A stretch of 64,000 nt of DNA from Icerya purchasi (Eukaryota; Arthropoda; Insecta; Hemiptera; Monophlebidae), in NCBI GenBank assembly GCA_039619475.1, contig CM077116.1, positions 168,285,363 to 168,349,362 of the forward strand, in the 5' to 3' direction. Positions 1 to 10,688 of this stretch are shown piece after piece. A program made the translations under genes and the position numbers. The notes below the pieces were generated by a model. The model searched no databases, had not been told where the DNA came from, and saw only the letters and a program-made list of their open reading frames with translations. Each line of letters starts with the position of its first letter. Within the stretch, counting starts at the first letter, position 1.

Positions 1-900
1 TTCCTGCCTTAGCCCTACTTTATTCAATATTTATTTTATCAAAATGTTGTCCTTGTCTTTGAATTCCTGTTCTCTTTTCTTCGCTGACGACATCATCATT
101 TACTCCTCTCATCGCAACATCTCGCGGACTAGCTCCCAACTTCAAAACTCCTTAATTTCATTGGAAAACGCCTTGTCTAACATCGCATCTTTTTATCTCC
201 TCTTCTAAGGCTTCTACTGTCATCTTTACACTGCACCCTTTTATTCCTTTCTTAAATAATGGCCTCTTACTTCCTTCTTCCGTTATTTGGGTTTTTTTTC
301 TGGATAGCCGACTTTCCCTACATGACCATACCAACCGTATATACGTGTCCTCCTTTAAAAGGCTCTCATTAAATCCCTTTCTCACACTCACTGAGGAAGT
401 AATCCTGCTTATGTTTTACAAATCTTTTATGAGCTCTGTTCTTGATTACTGCTCCTATATTTATGGTAATTTTTCTAGATCCCTTCTGTCTAAACTCGAT
501 CGGGTACAAAATACATGTCTCCACCTCTGCCCTGGAGCCCGAAAATGTACTATCCCAGCTCTGCACGCTGAATCTCACATTCATCCTCTTTATCTTCGAC
601 GTTTCTTTTTGGGTTATCGTTTCCTCCTCAAATGGTTGTCTATTTCCTCTTGCTCCCTTATTCCTTCTTATTACTTCATCTTACGTAACATGCGTTTTTC
701 TACTAACAAAACGCCTATTCTATCTCTTATCGCTGGCCGTCTTATCCAGTTTTCTCCGTATATCTACAATCACGATAAACTCTCTTATTTCTCCTTCAAT
801 TTTTCCTCTCTGCTTCATCATATTAACTGCTTTTATTCACCTGTTCCTCCCAAACCTCTTCTTCATCACGTTGTTAGATCAGAATTTCGACAGAACTTAG
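1..900 (+). pseudogene. LINE ORF2 reverse transcriptase, C-terminal half (RNase H-bearing group), broken
   Basis: The window opens inside a reverse transcriptase. In the frame starting at base 2 the block SCLSPTLFNIYF is followed by the catalytic box FADD at 80-91 and then IIIYSS. After stops and frameshifts, the connection region is readable at 345-926, with the block LLSKLDRVQNTCLHLCPGAR and then IPALHAESHIHPLY, typical of the thumb region of I-group non-LTR elements. The enzyme would copy element RNA at a nicked target site. Several stops (for example just after 205) show it is dead. The 5' part lies outside the window. A close relative lies on the opposite strand at 33.7-34.8 kb. Family assignment is from motifs only; the exact clade (I, R1 or LOA) is not settled. 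Confidence 0.85.
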
Positions 901-1795
901 CTCTATTTTCCCAAACCATTTTTTGATCTTCACAGATGGCTCCAAGGGACCCAGTGGTGTTGATGCAGCTTTCTTCTGTCCTTCTCTTAATTACTTCGAG
1001 TCCTTTAAACTTCCCTCCTTTTGTTCAATCTTCTATGCTGAGTCTTCTGCTATTCTGCGTGCCCTTCTTTTTATTAAAACACCGGCTTCTCGCAATCTCT
1101 TTATCCTGTCGGATGCTCAAAGCGTGCTGCAGACTATCACATCTCCTCTCCCTTCTCACTCAACCGAATCATTCTCCTTATTCGTTCCTTGATTCACGAT
1201 CTTTTCCTTTCCCACTTAATCCAAACAGATTTCTTTTGGATTCCTGGCCAATAAGTCGGTTGACTCATTCGCTCGATCATCTTTCTCTTCTGGTAGGTTT
1301 CTTCCTGCCTTCTCAGCTTCTAATATTACCCTTCTGTCTGCAGCTGCTCATTCCAGACTGTGCTCTGACTCCTACGTCTCCTCATTCTCCAACCCGAACT
1401 CCTTTTTCTTGTCTATTCAACCTTCCCTTCCACGCTTTCCATGGTTTATTAACTTTCCTTCTATGCGCCGTTCCAATCTCTCTGCGATTTGTCGCCTGCG
1501 TTTTGGGCATAGTTTGCTCCCTTCCTCATTGTCTCGTTATTCTCTCATGCCTTCTCCTTATTGTCCATTGCACCCTCCCAGCAATCAATGTATTTCTGAT
1601 CCCGATCATATAATGTTCAGTTGTTCGTCGCTTTCAACTAAACAAGCTTCTTTTTATTCCTTCCTCTTACAAACCGGTATTCCCGCTCCATACTGTGCTT
1701 CATTCATTCTCTTCCTTCCTTCTCCTTCGGTTATTCTAGTGTCGGTATTAAATTTGAAGGTAATTCCGGAGTTTTCGGATTTTACTCTTCTTACG
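901..1795 (+). pseudogene. LINE RNase H domain and C-terminal zinc-knuckle tail, broken
   Basis: This continues the reverse transcriptase remnant to its left. An RNase H domain is readable at 923-1192: FTDGSKG carries the first acidic residue, FYAESSAI the glutamate and LSDAQSVL the next aspartate. The following WIPG motif (about 1238) is in another frame and runs into a stop where a histidine is expected. The tail (1409-1798) contains a CPLH ... CISDPDHIMFSC cluster like the C-terminal Cys/His knuckle of I-group LINEs. RNase H would remove the RNA strand after first-strand synthesis. At least two frame changes and several stops make it non-functional. The same tail recurs at 27.2, 33.3, 34.0 and, weakly, 36.3 and 36.7 kb. 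Confidence 0.85.
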
Positions 1796-2286
1796 TAGCA
1801 ACGTAACTGCGAGCTTTTCTACTATGTTGGGACTTGGCCTGTCTCAGTGTATTCATCAGTAGATAACTTTGGGAACTTACGTAGCAGCTCGTCGCTACTA
1901 TCATCTCAATGACGATTTCATCGCCCCTTGTGGCTTTATTGTTTTCCCGTTCTTTCAACTTTTGCTCTATTTTTTTCCAATCGTTATTTCGAAAGTCTAT
2001 AGGTGGATGAGAATGGTAAATTTGTCCTGGAGAGCTATCGGGTTGATATTTCGGTGGTAAGTGGGTACCAGCAAAGAACATTCGTGACCAAAGTCTATTT
2101 TGAACCGGTAACGGCCCCCCGTATGGTAAATAATAAATTGTGGCTACTGCGAGAGAAAAAGTCACTACATCCTCATCCGACCAGCTGAAATTACACTTTT
2201 TTTCTTTCTTAAAAATGTATTACGAATTAGGAGCAGTGAGGATAATGGGTTCAATATTTACTTATTTATTATTTATTTTTTTGTTC
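1796..2286. other. no recognisable gene
   Basis: Short open frames exist on both strands (1791-2165 minus, 2003-2188 plus) but neither resembles a family I know. The stretch follows directly on the LINE tail and may include its 3' untranslated region. Confidence 0.4.
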
Positions 2287-2705
2287 TTGTGAGTCATCAA
2301 CCAGAGGCTTTTACCCCTAAAAAAAAACAATTAGGAGAAGAAAGAGTCGATTATATTTTAATCCGGCCAAATATCGTTGTTAAGAAGTAATCAGTGTGGT
2401 AGATATAATGAGTGGAGAAACAAAGGTCAGGGTAGAAGAAGCGCTATAAGTAGCAGAAAGTTGCCTCGGCACACTCGAACACAGAGCAGAGTACTCCCGA
2501 CAAAAAGTTCAATAATTAATAAACACATGATAATCGTTTCAAACAACTGCATCATTTGAATAATGGAAACGAATAAAAAGCAAAAATGGGAGAAAGATAA
2601 TCGAATATAGTCAAAACGACGGTGAATTATGGGGACAACAGAAAAGCGAAGTGATTCAAAAGGAACCACGGATCAACAGGAAGACCAGATTGAATAGATA
2701 AAAAT
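2287..2705 (+). repeat. LINE-like leader repeat (copy A) with a possible ORF1 remnant
   Basis: Bases 2287-2400 match 3410-3525 at several shared blocks, most clearly ttttaatccgg followed by a diverged atcg region, and then an AG-rich stretch ending in GTGNTAGA. The second copy sits directly upstream of a LINE ORF1, so this is probably a LINE 5' leader. An ATG at 2408 opens a frame starting MSGETKVRVEEAL that is broken by stops. It reads on for about 95 codons with charged, coiled-coil-like composition (for example ESCLGTLEHRAEYSRQKV), which would fit a decayed ORF1. That last point is weak. Confidence 0.4.
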
Positions 2706-2732
2706 TAATAATTACTAGAAAAATAGGAAGCT

Positions 2733-2774
2733 TATATATAATATACATATATATATATATATACATATATATAT
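2733..2774. repeat. AT dinucleotide repeat
   Basis: An interrupted (AT)n tract. Similar tracts occur at 6271-6293, 19541-19579 and 30340-30390. Confidence 0.9.
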
Positions 2775-3409
2775 TCAACCAATGTCTACGGTAACAACTT
2801 TTATACCGTGTGAAGAGAGATTAGAATATATGATTTTTTATGGGGTGAAGTAATTTCCAGAGATGCCCGAGTGACTAAGAACTCGATCAAATCCGTGGAG
2901 AACAAATTTAATCAGTAGTTTTTCAAATTTAAAAAAAAAAAAAAAAAAAAGTGTAACAAAAAGTTTAAATAAGGTTTGTGAAAACACCCTGCAAAGTGTA
3001 CTAAAAATATGAACAATAACAGGAATGAAAAACATAATCCAGATATAGAAATATTAGATACCTCTGATGAAGCTTTCAAGGATTTTTTTGTCAGATAATA
3101 TACCATCATTTTTTGTTCACTATTTCGAATAGACAGCGTTCGAGAGACAAGTTAGCAGATGATCACCATATATTTTTTTTTTTTTTTCCAATGCAGCCTA
3201 TACAAAAACACGCAAGCGGTATTATATAATTCATTCATTAAACTTAGAGTGGATTTTCCACGTAAAACAAGTTCGCTTTTGATTACAAATAATATCACCC
3301 AATCATTTATAACGTTATCAAAAATTGAAATTTAACCATTCTAGGAATGTGGTTTCCGTGCCAGATCTTTAAAGACGTGTTCATGCGAGTTTTTTTTTTT
3401 ATTATTATT
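2775..3409. other. no gene; A and T homopolymers
   Basis: This holds a poly-A run at about 2931-2950 and a poly-T run at about 3173-3187. No protein motif is seen on either strand. Confidence 0.5.
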
Positions 3410-3633
3410 GAGGGGGGGGGGGAATCCAAGGGCAGCTACCCAGGCCAATTAGACTATATTAGAGATTAAATTTTAATCCGGTCAGAGATCGATATTCAGC
3501 TAAGGTAATAAGAACTGTGATAGACAATTTTGATAACAGAGTAATCAAGTAATTCTTATCTAATGTTATTATTTCGAGAATATGTTAAAAGATTAAAGTA
3601 AAGTAAAGCAAACATTATAAGATAAATTAACAA
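3410..3633 (+). repeat. LINE leader (copy B), upstream of ORF1
   Basis: A run of about 11 G (3412-3422) is followed by a block shared with 2287-2400, and then about 100 bp to the ORF1 start at 3634. By position it is the 5' untranslated region of the LINE. It ends in an AAAGTAAAGTAAAG motif. Confidence 0.5.
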
Positions 3634-4316
3634 ATGGCCCGAATGGAGTCAGCAGAAAATTACGAACAACTTAAATCTATAAATATGACATCTTACAGTA
3701 CGGTATTAAAAATAGATTTATTCCGAGAAAGACAAGCTATTATACTAAATGCAATAAGCGAAATCAAATTAAAAGAAAACATATACGAAGGAGGAAAATA
3801 CGTTGGAGCAAATAATATTTTAGTTGCATCACGTATTTCTAACAGTAGAATTTGTATACATTTATCAAATAAAAACTTGTTGGAACAAATTACTAAAGTA
3901 CATCACACAATTCAAGTAAAAAATAACAAAATACAAATAAGGAAATTACTAAGCTCGGCAAAACGTATCATAATATCAAATGTTTCGCCGCATATACCTC
4001 ACTATATAATTGAAAAGGCATTGAAACAACGCAACATAAAGTGAACTCACTGGTATCCTTTATTAAAGCAGGTTTAGTAGAAGAACGGTATAAACATATT
4101 TTAGAAGACAGTTATATGCGGCACTTGAGGACATTGAGGAAAATAAACAAATTTCACCGGAATCATTAATTATCAGCTACGAAAATGACCAGTTCCGCAT
4201 ATTTATTTCGGAAGACCAGCTATCATATCGAAAAAAAAATGAGATGACAAAGAATATAAATATAATAACAAATAATGAAGAACAAAGAGAAGAAATGATG
4301 ACTGAAGAGTAAAAAC
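3634..4316 (+). pseudogene. LINE ORF1 (nucleic-acid-binding, Gag-like), frameshifted
   Basis: The frame opens with MARMESAENYEQLKSINM and runs 136 codons to a stop at 4042. A one-base shift near 4038 restores the frame (VNSLVSFIKAGLVEERYKH), and a second shift near 4129 leads to ISPESLIISYENDQFRIFIS, ending with charged residues at about 4312. The middle part, from SSAKRIIISNVSPHIPHYII onward, looks like the RRM-like segment of LINE ORF1 proteins, which bind element RNA and act as chaperones. No CCHC knuckle is visible before the end, so the protein is also truncated. Recognition is by general pattern with no database search, hence moderate confidence. Confidence 0.6.
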
Positions 4317-4828
4317 AATTACGTAAAAGATCGTATCCAACAACATCGGAAGATACGAATACATTGAATGATTGTAGAAAGTTTGGAAAATGGTGAAAAG
4401 AGGTTAATAAGAAAAAGTGAAATAAATACGGAAATGATAAACCAAACAGAAAGAGTAGCTACTGACACACAAACGGAGTGTAATACGGAAGAGTACGAAA
4501 ACATGACGCCACGGGGAGGGAAATCGGGGATATCCCCCCCCCCCCAAGAACCAAAACTTTGATGGGAAAATTATTAACATATTTCTTTCTGGGTAAAGGT
4601 CCTTGGTTGATGACCCCCCCCCCCCCCCCCGGAAAAAAATAACAGAGAAAATTAATTTATATACTATAAAAGATTTGTATAAATGTTACGTATGAATTTA
4701 ATTACAGGTAATATTTAGTACTGGTTTATAAACGTTACGTTTTTATTCTATTTTAAACGTAACTATCATCGATCTTTTGCCTTTTTTATTTATTTTTAAA
4801 TTTTTGTAATGTAAATGAAAATAGTTCA
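4317..4828. other. no gene; C homopolymers and an inverted leader fragment
   Basis: Two long C runs (about 4534-4545 and 4614-4630) flank a short stretch at 4590-4612 that is the reverse complement, with mismatches, of the leader repeat near 2294-2317 (shared core ggttgatgac). This is probably LINE debris: the endonuclease and main reverse transcriptase parts expected here are missing. Confidence 0.4.
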
Positions 4829-5440
4829 ATGAGAGTTAAAAGATTTCAAAATATATTAAATAGTTTTCAGAGAACTATTGCAATAAAAATGATTAAAGCT
4901 TATAGAACTACCAGCTACATGGCAAGCGCTGTCATTGCAGGTATTAAACCATTAACTTACGAAATACAGAAACATATTAACATATTTTTAATAAAAAATA
5001 ATATAAATTTAAATCATGAATTTCATAACGTACAGTATCGTCAATCTTACTTCATACACGAACAAACCTCGTTAATGCTTAAACAGTTTAAACACTTATA
5101 TATTAGATAAATATTATAATAATAAATTTCAGGCGCAGTGGGACCAATATAACGGTATAGCTAAAAAAATTTTTCCAACCATAGATGATAGACTACATAA
5201 TAAAGTTTTTACGCCAAATTTTTTTAATGTACAATTTCTTACTGGACACGGTCTATTTAAAGATTATTTACATAAACATAAAATTGCACACTCAAATAAC
5301 TGTGTAACGTGTAACTTTCCCGATAATATTAAGCATATCCTTTCCGACTATAACCACAGTAATACAGATTTTAGCAATATTAGCCCTGATCAGTTAGTAA
5401 CTAAGCTATTTACAATATTCAATAGTTTTTCACCGTAAAA
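4829..5440 (+). pseudogene. LINE ORF2 C-terminal end with Cys/His tail
   Basis: A 93-codon frame (4829-5110) carries a thumb-like block, MIKAYRTTSYMASAVIAGIK, as found just after the reverse transcriptase domain of R1/I-type LINEs. After a frame change the coding continues: QAQWDQYNGIAKKIFP, FNVQFLTGHGLFKDYLHKHK, and then CVTCNFPDNIKHILSD, which is the C-x2-C ... H tail knuckle with the last cysteine lost. It ends at a stop near 5438. The element therefore has its ORF1 and its 3' end but has lost the roughly 2 kb between them, including the catalytic FADD. Confidence 0.75.
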
Positions 5441-6110
5441 TACATGTACACCTGTATTAAAATTAAATTTATGTATACTATAATTATTATTAACATTGTA
5501 AAACAGTCTGTCAGGGTTCCATAAACTTAAATGGACGGGCTCAGGACAGACCTGTTATTTATATAAATTATTGGTATAAATTCTCTAAATATATTTACCG
5601 TACCATATTACGAATCGGGGACCAAAAAAAAAGAAAAAAGAAAGAGAAATATATATATATATTTTTTTACTTGCTCACGAACAAAGAATTCAGATCGGAT
5701 TACTAACAAAAATAAAAAAGAAGTGTAAAGTCTAATAGAAATACTGTCGTTCTATTTTTTCTAATAATTTTGCTATTCAAATTATAATCTTACAGTTTAG
5801 CTACAACTTTATAATTTTTTTCTATTTTTCACTTAAAAATAAAACAGAAATTAAATTAAGTTGCAATAGTTATGTATTTTTAAAACATTTTTAAATTTCT
5901 AAAGAGGTCGCTCTTTGATTTTCTTTATGAAACAAGGTATTTCTCAAATCTACTGTCTACCGTATGAGAGATATTATCTAATTATATAATTTCCCTTTCT
6001 AAAATGTCTCTCTGGATCCGCTTCTGCATGACGCAAAGCAAAAAAGGGAGAAATAATTTTGATAGATGTAGATCAGGAGATGGGTAAGAATCTACAGAAC
6101 AAAAATAAAA
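5441..6110. other. LINE 3' untranslated region, then unassigned AT-rich DNA
   Basis: Just after the LINE stop, gtctgtc (about 5505) and gacagac (about 5545) can pair to form a small hairpin, as is common near LINE 3' ends. An A-rich tract follows at about 5626-5648. The rest shows no gene. Confidence 0.4.
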
Positions 6111-6270
6111 TACCGGAAAAAAATTAAACGAACTTATGCAATAATTGAAATAACATGGTATGAGGAAAAACTATTTCTATGGGCGTTATACAGATCACCA
6201 TCAGGAAAAACAAACAAATACATTAAAGAAATAAAGGAGATTGACAAAAAATACATGGAAAACTGTTCTA

Positions 6271-6293
6271 CTATATATATATATATATATATA
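6271..6293. repeat. TA dinucleotide repeat inside the LINE endonuclease
   Basis: An (TA)n tract splits the endonuclease remnant just before its GDININ motif. It is a simple expansion within dead coding DNA. Confidence 0.9.
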
Positions 6294-6712
6294 GGAGACA
6301 TAAATATAAACACTAAACAAAGGCCACCGGAATCGATGGAATAAGAATAAAAGATATAAAAACAGTAAAAATATATATAGTGAAGGAAATTACTAAGCTA
6401 ATTAATCAGACACTAAAAGAAGGCAAAATACCAAATGGGTTAACAATATCGAAAACGAGATCGATATATAAAAAAGGGAAACACAGTGAATATGAAAACT
6501 CTATTATGCCAATTGCTGTAAGCAATGTGATTGCAACAATATTAGAAAAGTACGTAGCAAATAATCTAACAAAGTACTTACAAGAAAATAGGATAATTGA
6601 CAAAACACAATACGGGTTTCAAAAAGGAAAATCCATATCGAAAGCAATCGGTGAGCTTGCCGAAAATATAAGAGATAGCTTTGAAGAGGGAAAGAAAGTG
6701 TTGATAACGTTT

Positions 6713-6874
6713 ATAAATCTTACTTCCCCAGCCTTCAGCTAATTTTTTGATTATTTTTTGTTTCGCGCATTTTCAAATATTCAATATAAAATTTTATAAT
6801 TATCTGTAAAACCGTAGTCGCTAATGACCTTGTAGTCCAAAAGCGACTTGTAAATACAATAAATAAATCTTACT
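6713..6874 (+). mobile_element. 138-bp retroposon (SINE or short LINE 3' end) nested in the LINE, with 12-bp target duplication
   Basis: The string ataaatcttact occurs at 6713-6724 and again at 6863-6874. It brackets 138 bp (6725-6862) that interrupts the reverse transcriptase coding sequence, and the coding sense is continuous on either side if one copy of the repeat and the insert are ignored. The insert ends with a perfect 7-bp hairpin stem (agtcgct at 6816-6822, agcgact at 6842-6848), followed by an A-rich tail, taaatacaataa. A hairpin plus A-rich tail plus 12-bp duplication is the signature of target-primed reverse transcription. No A or B box is visible, so it may be a 5'-truncated LINE rather than a SINE. 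Confidence 0.85.
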
Positions 6875-8210
6875 AGAGCATTTGAAACGGTTGATCATAA
6901 AATACGAGTACAAACGCATTAGAGGAAATAGGAATAACAAATAGTTTAAAAAAATGACTTCAAATTTATTTAACCCAGAGGAAAACAAGTATAAATATCT
7001 TAAATATGCAAAGTGAAAAAGAGCAGATGAATGCAGGAGTACTGCAGGGTATCAACTTGGCGCCAAAACTGTTTATTACATATTAAGATGGTGTCTATAT
7101 ATGGAATTAAATTACAGTGAGGTAGTCTCGTTCGCGGATGATAAAGCTGTAGTTACGTCGCGTAAAGATGTTAAAGAGGTAGAAATAAGGATGCCAAAAG
7201 ATCTAATAACAATAAGTAAATGGGCACACGATAGAAATTTAAGAATTAATGTAAAAAAGACTAAAGGTACTGCGTATGAAAAGGAACAGCTCCGATTTTT
7301 ATTGTCAAAAAATATAATAATGTACTCAAATAAATTTACATACTGGATTAGGGAGGAAGAAATGAATGTGAAACGAACAACTGTCGGAAGTTAGACATCG
7401 TAACGCAGTATAAACATTTTTGGGGAGTAACGATTGACCGACACTTAAGATGGAACGTACATATTGAATACATCGCAAAGAAAATAAGGGCAGTTTTACA
7501 AGCTTTATATGTACACATTAAAGAAATATGCAGCACATGAAACATTAAAAATAGTTTATTATGCGTTAGTAGATTCGCGGATCAGATGTGGAATTCGGGC
7601 ATAAAGATGAGGAAAGTATACCTGGGGAACATAAATAAACTGAAAATTAAATGTTTGAAAAATTAATAGGAAATCCTTAAAGATGGCAACTGAAAGTGAA
7701 ATAATTAAAAAAGAAGACGTAATAAACATAACAGGAATGTACTTATTACTGAAGATATGGGAGTACACATCGGCAGAAAAGAAAATTGAATTGGAGGAAA
7801 AAATAAAAACAAAATACGAGCTGTGAAAAAAATTTACGAACTAATTACCGTTAGCGAGAACAAAGATGGGCGAACAAACGAATAATAATATATTATAATT
7901 CAGTTGTTGAATAAAATACCTAAAGAATTATAATAGAGAAGGAAAAAATGGGGGAAAGAAAAAGGAAAATAAAAGAATGGCTTCAGGAAGAAGAGAATAT
8001 AAAAAAAATAATAAACATAAAATAAAATGATAAGTATTAGTAATTAAAAAAGATAGATTAAGATGTAGTAGTTTAGTAAATATTACACGATTATATATAT
8101 GTATAAATTAAGTTAAGATGTTTAAGTGTTCATAATTCGTCGACAAGCGTTTTAACTTGACGAAAGATTTGTATGTAAAAAATAACAAATACATATTTTC
8201 CAAAAAAAAA

Positions 8211-9360
8211 TAATTTTTATTATTTCGAAAAATTAATTTTTTCCTTTCTTTTTTTTGGAAACTTATCAATATCATTCGTTGCGTATCGAATTAAAAATAC
8301 CGTTTACCAAATCAACTATAAAATAAAGTAGCGTTAATCTCTATTTTACATCTTTAATACCCGTCCCCTAAAGTGGCTATAGATCTTGTAAATGTAGCAG
8401 TTTGAGAAGTGGTTAGATTTTTTTTGTTTTTTTTTTTTCAATTTCAAAATGACCTCGATAATTTGAGTTGAAGAGCGGGCAGAATCGCACAAATTACCTC
8501 CTTTCAAAATAAATAAAATCTGGCACCAGTCCAATCGCGGCTAGCAATTTGCTTCTTTCTCTGCTTGGGGTGTTTACATTTTCTGGTAGAATTACAAATT
8601 CCATACGCAGTAGTACAGTTGGTTGAACTTACACAAACGCCGTTTGGTAAAACTTCTCCTTATGCAGAATAATTTATTGGCTATCATCTGCTCTTAGCTG
8701 AGTGCACTTAGCAATTCTCTTTCTAGGGACAAATGATCTATTTAACATTTCGCTTGCAACATAGCCGAATGAAGAGCGCTATTAAATTAAATGAATATTG
8801 AGAAATTTATTACTTTCAAGTTTGTAGTCAATTTTATTTATTTTTATTTTAACCGCGTATACGGACAAGGCATGAACTGTCAGAAGAAAATCGACTTTTT
8901 TTATTCTCTTTAAGAGTTCCGCCGGCTGTTTTTTGTACAATGGAAACAGAATTATTTTTAAGTGGGCTACAACCGTTTCATCGCTGGCTCGACCTTTAAA
9001 ATGGAGAAATACATTTCCACTTATGAGATATCTACGGATCTGTAACTCGGTCTATTTGGGGTTTAAGGGGTTTATGGTTAAAATTACAGGCTTTCAGCCT
9101 GTCTGAGGTTTAGGTATTTGTGATTTTACAAATCAGGCCTACGAATCGTTAGGGGTCTAGGAGTTTAGGGTTAAGCACACAGGTTTTTTTTGCGGCCCGG
9201 CTAGAGTTATTCAGGTATGAATTATTGGTTCATTAGAATATAAAGCTCATGCCTCACATTTGTAATTAGCGCCGTTGGACTCTTTTGCAGACAAGTTTTT
9301 TAATAGCAAGTAAAATATGTTCGACTTTCTCTTTTTTTTTTGTCTTATCAGATCCGCTAT
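8211..9360. other. no recognisable gene
   Basis: AT-rich DNA, with a minus-strand 62-codon frame at 8346-8534 of low-complexity composition. The part from about 9000 to 9360 is less AT-rich and may be an older repeat into which the next mariner inserted, since its style resumes at 10689. Confidence 0.4.
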
Positions 9361-10688
9361 TACGAGGTGTGACAATTAAATAACCAGACTAGTCTTAAAA
9401 ATATGCTTTATTACTTACTTATTACAATTGGCTTTTAATCCCCTTCAACATACTCTCCTTCTCTATCTATATACAGCTGCATATGAGTTTTCCACTGTTG
9501 AAAGCAGTGCTGCAGGTCATCAAGTGTCACCTGCTTCAGTAAGTCTGCCGTTTTTGCCTTCACGTCTTCAACAGACTGAAAATGTGTTCCCTTCAATGCA
9601 CTTTTCACTTTTTGGAACAGATAGAAGTCGCTTGGAGCGAGATCTGGTGAGTACAGTGGTTGCTCAAGCACAGTAATGTTTTTTTGCGCCAAGGACTGTT
9701 TCACAGAGAGCGCATTGTGCGTTGGCATATTTTCTTGCTGCAGAATCCACGAGTTGTTCTTCCACAGATCTGGTATTTTCTTCCTTACCCTTTCTCTAAG
9801 CTTTGTTAGAACCTCAATGTAATACTTCTGGTTTACCGTTTGACCTTGAAGTACCCATTCAATCATGATGATACCGGTAATATAGAAAAAAACGATGAGC
9901 ATAGCCTTCAGTTTCGACTTGCTCATTCGAGCTTTTTTAGCCCTTGGCGATGCGGGGGTCTTCCAGTGCATGGATTGACGTTTTGTTTCAGAGTCGTACT
10001 GAAAAATCCACGTTTCGTCACATTTGATGACTTTTTCAATTAGTTCAGCATCTTCTGTGAATTGTTCCATAATGTCAGAGCAAATGTTTTTCCTGTTCTC
10101 TTTTAGCTCGTGTGTGAGGTTTTTTGGAACCATTTTTGCACAAACTTTCGTCATTTGCAAATCCTCATGCAAAATTTTTCTTATTGTCTCTCTGTCAATG
10201 TCCGTCATATCTGCTATCATCCAAACACTGAAACGTCAGTCTTTACGCACAATTTCATTAATTTTTTGAATGTTTACATCAGTTCTTGATGTTACAGGTC
10301 GACCAGAACGTTCATCATCTTCAACAACTTACCGACTTTCTAAAAATCGTTTGTGCCATTCAAAAACTTGAGTGCGTGACATCCAATTATCTCCAAATAC
10401 CTCTTTTAATAATTGAAAGCACTCAGTTGCAGGTTTTTTTAATTTCACGAGAAATTTCAAATTACTGCGCTGCTCGATTTTTACGCTAATCATAATTGCG
10501 ACACTACAACGCGAGAACGTCTTACTCAAGCAAGAGTTAAAAGCAAACTAAACCTAGATAGAAAGACGGAATAACGCGCTACGTGCAGCGAAAGCATCAA
10601 AGTCAACTACACTCCATTCTCACTCTCCCACGCCAAGCCTAACGGCTAAGGCATTCGCAGTCCGGTTATTTGATTGTCACACCTCGTA
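9361..10688 (-). mobile_element. complete mariner element (defective), TA to TA
   Basis: The left end at 9363-9389 begins cgaggtgtgacaatta. The right end at 10660-10686 is its reverse complement over 27 bp with two mismatches. TA dinucleotides flank both ends (9361-9362 and 10687-10688). The element is 1324 bp, normal for mariner, and holds one transposase reading frame on the minus strand. Both ends are nearly intact, so transposase supplied elsewhere could in principle still act on it; that is an inference. Confidence 0.93.
9435..10493 (-). pseudogene. mariner transposase with two premature stops and a changed catalytic residue
   Basis: The reading frame has no indel that I can see. It starts near 10493 (MISVKIEQR) and ends at 9435 (REGEYVEGD). 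The N-terminal helix-turn-helix half is present (MSRTQVFEWHKRF, then DDERSGRP). Stops fall at 10329-10331 and 10236-10238. In the DDE half the first aspartate is in CDETW and the third in YSPDLAPSD. The second, normally an aspartate in an HDN-type motif, reads QQEN, so glutamate replaces it with the usual 34-residue spacing kept. The element is dead in cis by three separate lesions. It differs clearly in sequence and terminal repeat from the intact mariner at 48.3 kb, so it belongs to another subfamily. Confidence 0.93.

Larger units (their letters stand above)
6111..8210 (+). pseudogene. LINE ORF2 (endonuclease plus reverse transcriptase), broken and interrupted
   Basis: At 6126-6315 a fragment of an apurinic-type endonuclease is readable: IIEITWYEEKLFLWALYRSP and, after a TA microsatellite, the GDININ motif. 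A deletion leads into reverse transcriptase at 6380. It shows ISKTRSIYKKGK, IAVSNVIATILEKYVANNL and TQYGFQKGKSISKAI, then the 138-bp insertion 6725-6862, then RAFETVDHK, GVLQGINLAP (7036-7065) and the catalytic FADD at 7131-7142. Next comes ISKWAHDRNLRINVKKTKGT and a post-catalytic GVTIDRHLRW block. The element runs down to an A tract at 8202-8210. No RNase H is visible, so this is a different LINE group from the one at 1-1795. Many frameshifts and stops make it dead. A second partial copy is at 18745-19440. Confidence 0.85.

Noticed and set aside
1791..2165. A 124-codon minus-strand frame
   Set aside because: No motif seen, and it overlaps an equally open plus-strand frame. It is probably non-coding DNA after the LINE tail.
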